A DNA stretch of 25,843 nt, taken from assembly GCA_910586315.1 (NCBI GenBank), contig CAJUIP010000040.1, positions 1-25,843 of the forward strand. The letters run 5' to 3'. The position numbers were made by a program, and so were the translations under genes. Shown in pieces: positions 7,129 to 16,600 of the stretch. Below the pieces are notes generated by a model that was not told the DNA's origin, made no database searches, and saw only the letters and a list, made by a program, of their open reading frames with translations. The DNA is from an uncultured Lachnospiraceae bacterium (GTDB taxonomy: Bacteria; Bacillota; Clostridia; Lachnospirales; Lachnospiraceae). Position 1 is the stretch's first letter. Each line of letters begins with the position of its first letter.

Positions 7129-8562
7129 TTATTTCCACTCTTCTGGGGCAAAGCTGCGGCAATCCTGCGGCAGTATAATTTCAAACGCCGCTCCCGCAAC
7201 GGCCCTTACGGCCTCCACATCGCCTCCCATATACTCCAGGGAACATTTGGCAATGGCAAGTCCCAGCCCATGATTTCCGCCCTTTCCTTTATAGAAACGA
7301 TCAAACAGATGCTCCATTTCTTCGCCGCTTAACCCCGGCCCGTCATCGGCAACGGAAAGAATCAGCCGGTCCTTTCGTTCTTTCACCTCCACAGTGACTT
7401 TTTCTGCCGCATAGCGGATACAATTTGAAAGCACATTGGAAAAAGCCCGCTCTAACAGCATCGCATCCGTAATAATTGTATGCTCCTCCTCCGAATGAAA
7501 TACCAGCTTTATATTTTTGGAATAAGCCAGTCCCTCAATCCGTTCCAGCCGTTCCTCCACAAAGCTATTAATCTCTAACTCCACAGGCACCACCTGATAC
7601 CGAAGCTGATCCATCCTTGTTAAAGTCAGAATCCCGTCTACCACCTCCGTCAAACGGCTGCTTTCATCCAGAATCACTCCGGCAGCCTGAGATACGTCCC
7701 CAAACACGCCGCACTGAATTCCCTGAGCATAGCCGCTGATGGACATAAGAGGCGTTCTCAGCTCATGGGACGCATTCTGAAAAAAGGTCCGTTCTGCCTG
7801 GTCCGCCTGGGACAGCTTCTCCTGCATCTGGTTGATCTCATCCTCCAGCTCACAAAGCTCCCTTACGGTAGCTCCGGTCTCCACCTTCTTAAATTTTTTC
7901 TCTCCGATTCCCCTGGCCGCCTCACAGAGCCTGCGGACCGGACCTGAGATACTTCCGGCCACGAACCAGAACAGGACAATGGCCACGGTGGCAATAGCAC
8001 CCATGGTCAAAAGCACCAGCCTGGAAACCTGATCTAAAATCTGTCTGGTGTCATGAATCGGACAGTAGAGGATGATATGCCGTATTTTCTGATTATTTTC
8101 ACCGTCCCTTTCTTCCAGGTTCAAATAGTACAAAAGATAGCGGTTCTCTCCTATAGTCTCCTCTCCGATTTTTCCGCGCTCCCAGGACATATCATCCAGC
8201 GTTGCATTCGTTAAAAACGTAGAATAAATCTGGACCATCTCTGGCTGATTATCATAATTTTTCGGAAAAATCACCCGGTACCTGTCGCCTAAAAGCATCA
8301 TCCTGGCCTCTCCGGTCTCTGTCTGAAGCACATCACGGAGTTTCCCAAGAAGGGCGTTTTCGTCCTCCTTATCATCGGTCTCGTTCATTTCCTGGGCCAG
8401 AATTTCTCCGGTCTTTCTCACCATTCGTTCCAAGTCCCTCCTGGCGTTATAGTTCATATGTCCGTCTAAGGAATATCGGAACACGCACCACACTGCCAGA
8501 GGAAAGGCAATGAGAATCAGCATTACAGGCAGGAATATTTTCATCCGGATACTTAATTTCAT
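7129..8562 (-). CDS. Membrane sensor histidine kinase
   Basis: This is a 477-residue class I histidine kinase. TM1 is at about 9-30, an extracytoplasmic sensor domain at 31-180, TM2 at about 182-204 and HAMP at about 205-257. The HisKA domain carries the phosphoaccepting H266 in FFQNASHELRTPLMS. The ATPase domain has N-box N376/N380 (SNVLSNCIRYA), G1 DDGPG (406-410) and G2 GNHGLGLAIAK (429-439). All catalytic elements are present. Its ATG overlaps the regulator's stop by one base, with GGAGGA just upstream, indicating translational coupling. The sensor domain gives no clue to the ligand. Confidence 0.95.
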   Translation of the reverse strand: MKLSIRMKIFLPVMLILIAFPLAVWCVFRYSLDGHMNYNARRDLERMVRKTGEILAQEMNETDDKEDENALLGKLRDVLQTETGEARMMLLGDRYRVIFPKNYDNQPEMVQIYSTFLTNATLDDMSWERGKIGEETIGENRYLLYYLNLEERDGENNQKIRHIILYCPIHDTRQILDQVSRLVLLTMGAIATVAIVLFWFVAGSISGPVRRLCEAARGIGEKKFKKVETGATVRELCELEDEINQMQEKLSQADQAERTFFQNASHELRTPLMSISGYAQGIQCGVFGDVSQAAGVILDESSRLTEVVDGILTLTRMDQLRYQVVPVELEINSFVEERLERIEGLAYSKNIKLVFHSEEEHTIITDAMLLERAFSNVLSNCIRYAAEKVTVEVKERKDRLILSVADDGPGLSGEEMEHLFDRFYKGKGGNHGLGLAIAKCSLEYMGGDVEAVRAVAGAAFEIILPQDCRSFAPEEWK

Positions 8563-9263
8563 CAGTCTCCTCCGGTGATCAGGCGGAATCCATATCCCCA
8601 GACCGTTTCAATCTTCACACTGCTGCCCTGCTCCTTTAGCTTCTTCCGCAGGCGTTTCACCATATCGTCAACGGCTCTGGTATCCACCTCTCTGCTGTCC
8701 ACCTTCCAAAGGGATTTGAGCAAATCATCACGGCTGGCTGCATGCTCCGGGTGCTCCAGCATATGACAGAGAAAATCAAATTCCAATGGTGTCAGGGAAA
8801 ATTCCTCTTCCCCCAGTCTGGCGGCGCGGCGCTTGGGAAATAGCTTAATATCTCCAAATTCATAGGCATCATGGAACATTTCCTCTTGTCCGGAAAAGGC
8901 ATCCACACGCCGAAACAGGGCCTTTACCCTCGTCACCAGCTCCAGCGGCAGAAAGGGCTTTACCAGATAATCATCACTTCCCAGAGTAATTCCTGTAATC
9001 CGGTCCAGAGGAGAATCTTTTGCAGATACGATAATAATGGGAACATGGCTCTTTTTCCGGATTTTTGTACAGACTGTCAGCCCATCCATTCCCGGCATCA
9101 TCACGTCCAGAATGCAAAGGTCCGGCATCTGTTCTTCACAGGCAGCCAGCATTGACTCGCCGTCTTCAAAGCACCTGACTTCAAAGCCCTCCTTTTCCAG
9201 GAAATTCTGGATTAAAAAGCAGATATTTTTTTCATCATCCGCCACGTAAATCCTTTTTGCCAT
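8562..9263 (-). CDS. OmpR/PhoB-family response regulator
   Basis: This 233-residue protein has a receiver domain and a winged-helix DNA-binding domain. Acidic pocket D9/D10, phosphoacceptor D53 (CILDVMMPGMDG), S80 and K102 (YLVKPF) are all present. The C-terminal half has the PhoB-type recognition region (REVDTRAVDDMVKRLRKKL) and the closing ETVWGYGFRL wing. I chose the ATG at 9263 because GAGGAGG lies 6-7 bases upstream and the receiver begins directly after it. Upstream in-frame codons to 9479 cross the promoter and do not look coding. It is coupled to the kinase gene, and the extended -10 promoter at 9336-9364 fits its expression. Confidence 0.95.
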   Translation of the reverse strand: MAKRIYVADDEKNICFLIQNFLEKEGFEVRCFEDGESMLAACEEQMPDLCILDVMMPGMDGLTVCTKIRKKSHVPIIIVSAKDSPLDRITGITLGSDDYLVKPFLPLELVTRVKALFRRVDAFSGQEEMFHDAYEFGDIKLFPKRRAARLGEEEFSLTPLEFDFLCHMLEHPEHAASRDDLLKSLWKVDSREVDTRAVDDMVKRLRKKLKEQGSSVKIETVWGYGFRLITGGD

Positions 9264-9335
9264 CGTTCTCCCTCCTCTTTTCCCTGCTTGTACTCCAGGT
9301 ATCCTGGCATGCATCACGAAATGTCTTTTGGATAT

Positions 9336-9364
9336 ACTATAACATTTTGCCATCTCCCGGTAAA
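9336..9364 (-). promoter_or_regulatory. Promoter of the two-component operon
   Basis: On the minus strand TTTACC (9364-9359) is followed after 17 bases by TATAGT (9341-9336), with a TG one base before the -10. It lies about 70 bases upstream of the response regulator start. Confidence 0.55.
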
Positions 9365-9425
9365 TACCCTGCCGCAGAATTGCCGCAAAAGAAGCGGGAG
9401 TGTTGCAATCATTCCACTGGCTAAC

Positions 9426-9457
9426 TTTCCACATCGGGGGAACGCCCGATGCGGAAA
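9426..9457. repeat. CATCGGG/CCCGATG hairpin, dispersed repeat copy
   Basis: TTTCC-a-CATCGGG (9426-9438) faces CCCGATG-c-GGAAA (9445-9457) across six bases. On the minus strand a 27-base core (9452-9426) matches 25692-25718 at 24 positions, including loop bases, so the two are copies of one repeat. It sits between the divergent promoters of the response regulator and the M20 gene. It has no T tract. Confidence 0.6.
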
Positions 9458-9463
9458 ATCCCG

Positions 9464-9492
9464 TTGCACATTCCACCATTTCATAGTAAACT
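9464..9492 (+). promoter_or_regulatory. Probable promoter of the M20 amidohydrolase gene
   Basis: TTGCAC (9464-9469) is followed after 17 bases by TAAACT (9487-9492), a good -35 and a fair -10. It lies about 60 bases before the start codon. Confidence 0.4.
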
Positions 9493-9517
9493 GTTTTTAT
9501 GTCACATTACCGCATTA

Positions 9518-9537
9518 TCACTAAGAATCACTAAGAA
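9518..9537 (+). repeat. Tandem 10-base direct repeat at the M20 ribosome binding site
   Basis: TCACTAAGAA occurs twice in immediate succession (9518-9527, 9528-9537). The second copy runs into the AGG that forms the Shine-Dalgarno sequence. It may be a simple slippage product or a regulator contact site. Confidence 0.5.
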
Positions 9538-9552
9538 AGGATGAAAAAAATT

Positions 9553-10995
<1,443 letters not shown>

Positions 10996-11020
10996 ACTGT
11001 AAAATTTAAACATATCGCTT

Positions 11021-11154
11021 GGAGGGTAACGTTGTTTTTAGAGGTTCTTTCTGATGCTTGGGTGAATACTCAAAGCACAGAAAGAACCTCTAGCCGCACA
11101 CTCAGTTTGCTCATCTGCGTGGACTGAGGTAAATCTCGGCATAGTTATCCCTCC
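11021..11154. repeat. Nested inverted-repeat element between M20 and DUF1016 genes
   Basis: The outer arms GGAGGGTAAC (11021-11030) and GTTATCCCTCC (11144-11154) are reverse complements with one extra base. Inside lie two further hairpins. The first is a long near-perfect one (11039-11060 with 11072-11092, arms containing AGAGGTTCTTTCTG). The second is CTCAGT/ACTGAG (11101-11106 and 11123-11128). The right outer arm supplies the last codons and the stop of the DUF1016 gene. No T tract follows on either strand, so it is not a plain terminator. It could be a small non-autonomous mobile element or a three-way-junction RNA. Confidence 0.5.
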
Positions 11155-12167
11155 TGTTCTTCAATCCGCTTGCGCTCAATTTCAATTTCACGCTGCAATT
11201 CTTCAGCAGTGGGCAGGGCAAAACGATAACGTGAAGCAAAAATCTGCCTGGCATCGTTCAAAACAGAGTATTTGACAATTGCCTCATTCTTCTGGGAACA
11301 CAAGATTATGCCAATAGTAGGGTTATCATCTTCGTTTTTATATAACGCATCAAACATCCGAATATAGCTATCCATCTGACCGATGTCTCCGTGGGTCAAT
11401 TTCCCAATCTTCAGGTCAATCAGTACATGGCATTTTAGAATGCTGTGGTAAAACACGAGGTCAAGATAAAAGTCCTCATCTTCATAGCGCATCAGCTTCT
11501 GTCTGGCTACAAAGCAGAAACCGCGTCCCAACTCCAGCAAAAATTCCTGCAATTTATCAATTAAGGCCTGTTCCAAATCCGATTCCCGCAGGGACGGGTA
11601 ATTTTTCAGGTCAAGGAACTCCAGCACATACGGGTCTTTAATGAAATTTTCCGCGGCTAAAGGTGCCGTAAGTTCAACAGCTTCGTCCCTTACAGGAGTC
11701 TGCTCTCGGCTTGCAAGCAGCCGCTCATAATATAGGGTAGAAATATGCCTCTCCAGCTGGCGGCTCGACCATGCGGAGGCGATTGCCTCGTCCATATACC
11801 ATTGTCTTGCCTTTTTATTTTCCACCGACAACAAAAGGCGGTAGTGCGTCCAGGTCAATTGCGAACGCAGTGCGTTCGTATTTGGAAACATCACATAAAA
11901 CTTCTTCATCTGCTGCAATGTCCGCACAGAAAAGCCCTTGCCAAAGTCCTTGGTTAAACGGCTGGACAACTCCTGCAAAACAGATTTTCCATAATCAGCC
12001 CGCACATTGCCATTTTGCTCATGTTCTACGATGATACGCCCAATCTGCCAGTAGGCTTGTACCATTGCAAAATTGACTGCGCTGTATGCCTGATTACGCG
12101 ACAGCAGGAGAGTTTCTTTTATTTTAGAGTAGATATCCTCATAAGAAGTTAGATTAAGGTCAGTCAT
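11145..12167 (-). CDS. DUF1016/YhcG-type PD-(D/E)XK nuclease-domain protein
   Basis: This 340-residue protein has the helical N-terminal DUF1016 domain (YWQIGRIIVEHEQNG, YGKSVLQELSSRL, SVRTLQQMKKFY, LTWTHYRLLL). Its C-terminal nuclease fold has D236 in FYLDLVFYH and D251-L-K253 in LIDLKIG, followed by Q264, the PD-(D/E)XK pattern. Homologues are common near restriction and defence genes and are thought to be nucleases; their substrate is not settled. The ATG at 12167 is chosen for AAGGAGG 9 bases upstream. Longer in-frame codons to 12209 lack one. It lies 134 bases downstream of jetD in the same direction, with a small ORF filling the gap, so cotranscription with the Wadjet genes is likely. 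Confidence 0.88.
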   Translation of the reverse strand: MTDLNLTSYEDIYSKIKETLLLSRNQAYSAVNFAMVQAYWQIGRIIVEHEQNGNVRADYGKSVLQELSSRLTKDFGKGFSVRTLQQMKKFYVMFPNTNALRSQLTWTHYRLLLSVENKKARQWYMDEAIASAWSSRQLERHISTLYYERLLASREQTPVRDEAVELTAPLAAENFIKDPYVLEFLDLKNYPSLRESDLEQALIDKLQEFLLELGRGFCFVARQKLMRYEDEDFYLDLVFYHSILKCHVLIDLKIGKLTHGDIGQMDSYIRMFDALYKNEDDNPTIGIILCSQKNEAIVKYSVLNDARQIFASRYRFALPTAEELQREIEIERKRIEEQEG

Positions 12168-12171
12168 TTTA

Positions 12172-12297
12172 TCAACCCTCCTTGACTGAGAAACAATTCT
12201 TATAAGCATTTTGCTGCTTTATAGCGATATATTCTCTTGTTAATACATTAAGCTGTGGAATTTCGGTTTGGTTATACACCCGCGCACATCCTTTCAC
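12172..12297 (-). CDS. Possible 41-codon ORF between jetD and the DUF1016 gene
   Basis: A GTG (12297-12295) four bases after the jetD stop opens a frame of 41 codons that ends with TGA (12174-12172) four bases before the DUF1016 ATG. The translated product is mixed polar/hydrophobic (for example TEIPQLNVLTREYIAIKQQ) and ends ..CFSVKEG. Its last codons form the DUF1016 Shine-Dalgarno sequence, as in translationally coupled genes. The GTG has only a weak AGG site. I do not recognise the peptide. It may be a real small protein, a remnant of a longer gene, or chance; the exact packing in the gap is the main argument for it. Confidence 0.3.
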   Translation of the reverse strand: MKGCARVYNQTEIPQLNVLTREYIAIKQQNAYKNCFSVKEG

Positions 12298-12301
12298 ATC
12301 A

Positions 12302-13642
12302 TTACCTGCAGATATCCCCAAGCAATTCTTCAAGCAGGTTCTCCTGATAAGCCGCCCTGCCTTTTTCTTTCACACTTTCCGCGGTCTGTTTCAGCAAAGG
12401 GTGTCTGATATGTTCCAGCTTTGCCAATCCGTTATAGTCAATAACTTCCTTTGAAATACCTGCCGCATAATCCGCCGGAGCCATCCTCCAGATATGAATC
12501 CGGTTTCCGAATTTCTGCCACAGCCGGTCCGCGATTCCAATTCCGTCCGGGTCAATGTCTCCGCTGTAATAGATTTCCGCCCCGCTGTCCAGGATAAGCG
12601 AAATCAGCTCCCGGGCCACGGTCCGAAGCTGCCCGGATGTACAGAGCAGCGTAATCTTTTTGTTCTGAGTCTCGCCGGAGCAGACAGATTTTTTCTGCAC
12701 CTTCTCCCCTATATGATCCAGCAAATAGCAAAAGACCATTTCATTCTCGACGATATACACCCTGCCGCCTTCCGCCAGAACCCCCGTAACTCTTTTTAAG
12801 TTCTCCATCGTAATCACATAGGGTTCCATCCATCCGCAAAATGCCTCATACGCCGGATGCCATCCGTCTTTCGTCTGTAAATGCAGCCCATAGGCATGTA
12901 CAAGAGAAGAAACATTATCCGGTACAATTCCCACGGAGAGCAGCGCTTCACGCCACTGGTGTGCATTCGCGGGCAATTCTGTTTTTTTCCAGAAACAGAC
13001 TGCATGCTGTAAAAGCTGTCCGGCAGCCGTGCCGCGGTCAAAATAATGTGGGTTTCCGGATATTTTCGCCGCAAATACCGCCAGGGGAAGCCCCGCGTCG
13101 CTCTCCCCCGCGCTCTCAAGCAGTGCGAGCGCTGTTCCAACATTCTGGGCCAGAAGCGCCGCCTGGTAGCTGTCTTTGTTATATTCCTTCACGATCTGCT
13201 GATACCCATATTTTTTTGCGGATATCACTTCCTGTAACCAGCAAAACGCCGCGGACTCACTGCCAAAATTATTAAAAAAATATGCATGGACATCATGAAA
13301 AAAATTTCTTTTCTGCTCTTCTTTCGCTCTCTTTTCTCCTTGATTGGTGTCCATCGGCTCCCCAAAATATGCCTCCAGTACTCCTTTCATATCGACCGGG
13401 GCAAATCGCGTCGCCTGCAGTCCCTGTTCAAATTTCGCAAAATCAAAGCAGATATCTTCACTGTGAAATGTTTTCCCTAAGATTCCTCCTATCGCCCGTC
13501 TTTCCCCTTCCGTTGCATCGCTCAGGGTGATGCGGCCGCCCGCCTTCCCCAGGGTTTTCCATTTCTTCCGGAACGCCTCCATACATCTGTGGTATGCGTC
13601 CTTGCTCTTAAAATAGTCTGCACATTCTGCATTATTGTTCAT
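12302..13642 (-). CDS. jetD: Wadjet JetD-like TOPRIM nuclease (TIGR02679: DUF3323/DUF2399)
   Basis: This 446-residue protein matches the TIGR02679 pattern: an N-terminal DUF3323 region (FRKKWKTLGKAGGRITL, IGGILGK) and a C-terminal DUF2399 TOPRIM-like domain. The metal-binding residues of the topoisomerase VI/Spo11-like fold are visible as E299 in YIVENE and D362-x-D364 in YYSGDIDPDGIGIADRL. In Wadjet systems JetD is the nuclease that cuts closed circular plasmid DNA after the SMC complex has extruded it. I start it at the ATG 13642 (AGAGGAT 6-7 bases upstream), overlapping jetC by 11 bases. The longer frame to 13657 lacks a ribosome site. It is the fourth gene of the operon. Confidence 0.87.
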   Translation of the reverse strand: MNNNAECADYFKSKDAYHRCMEAFRKKWKTLGKAGGRITLSDATEGERRAIGGILGKTFHSEDICFDFAKFEQGLQATRFAPVDMKGVLEAYFGEPMDTNQGEKRAKEEQKRNFFHDVHAYFFNNFGSESAAFCWLQEVISAKKYGYQQIVKEYNKDSYQAALLAQNVGTALALLESAGESDAGLPLAVFAAKISGNPHYFDRGTAAGQLLQHAVCFWKKTELPANAHQWREALLSVGIVPDNVSSLVHAYGLHLQTKDGWHPAYEAFCGWMEPYVITMENLKRVTGVLAEGGRVYIVENEMVFCYLLDHIGEKVQKKSVCSGETQNKKITLLCTSGQLRTVARELISLILDSGAEIYYSGDIDPDGIGIADRLWQKFGNRIHIWRMAPADYAAGISKEVIDYNGLAKLEHIRHPLLKQTAESVKEKGRAAYQENLLEELLGDICR

Positions 13643-16600
13643 CCAGTATCCTCTCATGCCCGTTCCATGTATATCGGATCACAGAAACGGTCTGGGAATT
13701 TTGCGGTCTTTGCAATTCTGCTATCCTGAGCCCCTTCACCGTTTCAAAGCAGCCCCACAATGCCTGGGAATTCATAATGTAATCAAAATCCAGCTTATGG
13801 ACAAGCTCAAACATGCTGCTGATATTTTTATCGTCCACCCCTGCAAACGCCTCGTCCAGTGCAATCAGGCGGGGATGGGCCTTATTCTCTGCTTTCTGGT
13901 ACTGTGCGTTGACCGCCGTAAAGAGCGGAACATACATCGCCATCGCCTTCTCACCGCCGCTGAAGCGGTTGAAAGCAGCATTCGTCAATGGCTTTCTCTG
14001 CTCCTCCCCATGCCGGAAATACATTTGAAATCCAAACCATTTACGATAATCCAGCGCGTCTCTTACAAGCTCCATATAATTAATCACGCTGCCGTCTTCC
14101 TCAAGCTTTTGTTTTTCTGTATGAATTTTACTCCGGAAATGCGCCGCAACCTTCTCGATGTCTTCCATGGTGAGAAGCGACCGTTCGCGAAGCAGAATCT
14201 GTTCCAGCTCAACCGTATCAAGTTCCGCGTCATTCTCCGCCTTGCGGGGCTTCCATTCCAGCGAAAAGCTAAGTCCCATGGAGGTATCCATCTCTTTCAT
14301 AAGCTTCGACATATCCGAAATCCATTTTCTGCTGTCTTCAATCCGGTCTGTCAGCTGCTGGCTGATGGTCTGGGACAGAATATCCTCAAACAGTTCACGG
14401 TCCTTTTTCTGAATCAGCAGTTCTGTCTCCTCAATCGCAGTCTTTAAGATTCCATAAAATTCCTCCAGGTAAACCTTTTTCCCCTGCCAGACCGATACGA
14501 CTCTTACGCGCTTGCGTAGCATACTGGGCATCTCTGCTTCTTCCGGTATTTCATCCGCTTCTCCAAAGCACTCGTCCAGAGCCGTCCCATAACTTGCCAG
14601 GCTGCCGTTATGCCGCTGATACACCTGATACAGTGCGCTCAGCATATCTGAGGCCTCCCTGTTTTTATCACTTTCCCGAATCACGCCCGCCGCTTCCCTG
14701 GCACATTCAAAAAGCGGGCGCTCTCCCCTCTCAACAACAAGCTTCAAAGAGAGCTCCTCCTCAAAATACTTTCTGAGGAAGGTTTCCTCAGCGATTGCCT
14801 GTTTTACTCTCTCCGCCAGCTTCGGTTCCGATTCCAGGAAACCGCGAATTCTTTCTTCCAGACGGACTAAGTCATCGTTTACCTGCCTCCACGCTTCATT
14901 TAGGCCCTCCAGCTTTTCGTTCACCTCTTTCAGCCGCTTTGCCTTTTCAATGTTTTCCGGCCGGTTAAGATATTCCTCAAACTGCTGAATCTGAAGATCG
15001 CATGCCTGTACACGCATGCGGTACCCTCTCTTTTCGACGAAGGCATCATCCATCGCCTGCTCTGCCATGGCAATCTGCTCTTCGCTGTGTCTGCGGTTGC
15101 CGCGCTCCGTTCCAAGCTGTAACAGATTCCCCCGCGCATCCTGCCAGATTCGCTTATATTCCTCCGCGGACTCTTCCGCCTCCTCATAGGCCTCTCCCGT
15201 CCTTGCATACGGGAATGCTTTGCACTGCTTCAGCATAACCTGGTATTGTTCCTTTTTCTGCTGCTCCAGATGCCTTTTTTTCGTCTCCTCCTGGCTGTAC
15301 TGTTCACAAATTCTCTGCAAGGCAAACAGACAGTCCTTTTCTTTGGCCAATGCATTGTTAATGGAAGAAAAGCCGGGCAGGCCCTGATATTCCTCCTGTA
15401 AAATACTCAGACAATTCTCAAGCCTGTCAATCTCTTCGCTGAGCGCTGTGATGGTTTCCGTATAGCCTTCAATCTGCTCCTGCAGCTGCCGGATTTTTTC
15501 TTCTTTTCGTTTCTTTCTTGCCAGCAGGCCGACAAACTCCGCCCCGCCTGTCTTATCCGCCCTTCCGGCTAAAATACCCTGGCGGAAGCTTCCGTCCTCT
15601 CCAAGAAAAATGCCCTGTCTTAAGCCATTCTCTTCATAAATATTACTTAAGATTCGCTCCACCATTTCTCTGTGTCCGTCTTCCAGCTCTTCGCTTGCCG
15701 TTAATCCAGAGAAATGTGAATTTCCTTTTTCTTCTATATATAAAACCGTATCCAGAAACTGCGGACATCTCTGCCTGATTTTCTCAAACTCCTGCTGGGA
15801 AACAATCAACGCGTCCAAAATCCCCATTTTCTGCAGCTGTGCCTCCAGCCTCGCACATGCGGCAGAATCCAGCTCCTTTGAAAATTCCACCGTTTTATAA
15901 AACGGAACCGCCGCGATGCCGGCTTCCTGCAGCGCAGCTCGTGTTTTCTTTGTATCTTCCTCTCTCTCCGGCTCCAGCTCTTCCTGCTTTTGAATCTGAA
16001 GCAGTTCCTCCTTCGCGGCCATCAAAATCTCATTCTGGTGGTTTAAGGCATACTCCCTGTCCTTTTTTTCATCCGCCAGTATCTGGCGCTGCCTTTCATA
16101 ATCGGCACGCAGCAGTTCCTGTATGGCTCCCGCGTCCTCAATGGACTCATACTGCCGTACTTTCTCTTCCACCGCGTCAAGTACTTCTTTCTCCGGCTTC
16201 CACTGTCTGGAGAGCTTCCCCGCGTCAAAAAGATTGATAATCCATTGGTCAATGACATTTACCACATTCCCCTGTGCCGCATTCAGCTCCTGTTCACACA
16301 GATTCTTCTGCTGCTTTAGCTGCTCCATCCGGCTTTCCAGTTCGTCATACTGTCCGGCAATCTCCTCGTACTTCTGAATCGATTTTTTGCACTCCGCAAT
16401 CAGCTTTCTGTATACATCCAGGCTCTTAACAATCTCATCTGTCTTCTGATATTCCTCCGTTTCAAGCAGCTTCACCGCCGCTCCGTGCTCGGCCCACTGT
16501 AAAACTTCCTGCTGCTCCTCCAGTTCCCTTTTTTCATCCAGCAGTTCCTGCTCCTTCTGCTCCAGACGATATTGAACTTCTTTCAGCTTTTGTTCTCCCT

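Noticed and set aside
9264..9479. N-terminal extension of the response regulator to 9479
   Set aside because: The extension covers the promoter and the CATCGGG hairpin, and the receiver domain begins directly at the ATG at 9263 behind GAGGAGG.
11039..11092. Convergent terminator for the M20 and DUF1016 genes
   Set aside because: The hairpin is strong but no T tract follows on either strand; the T run on the plus strand precedes it.
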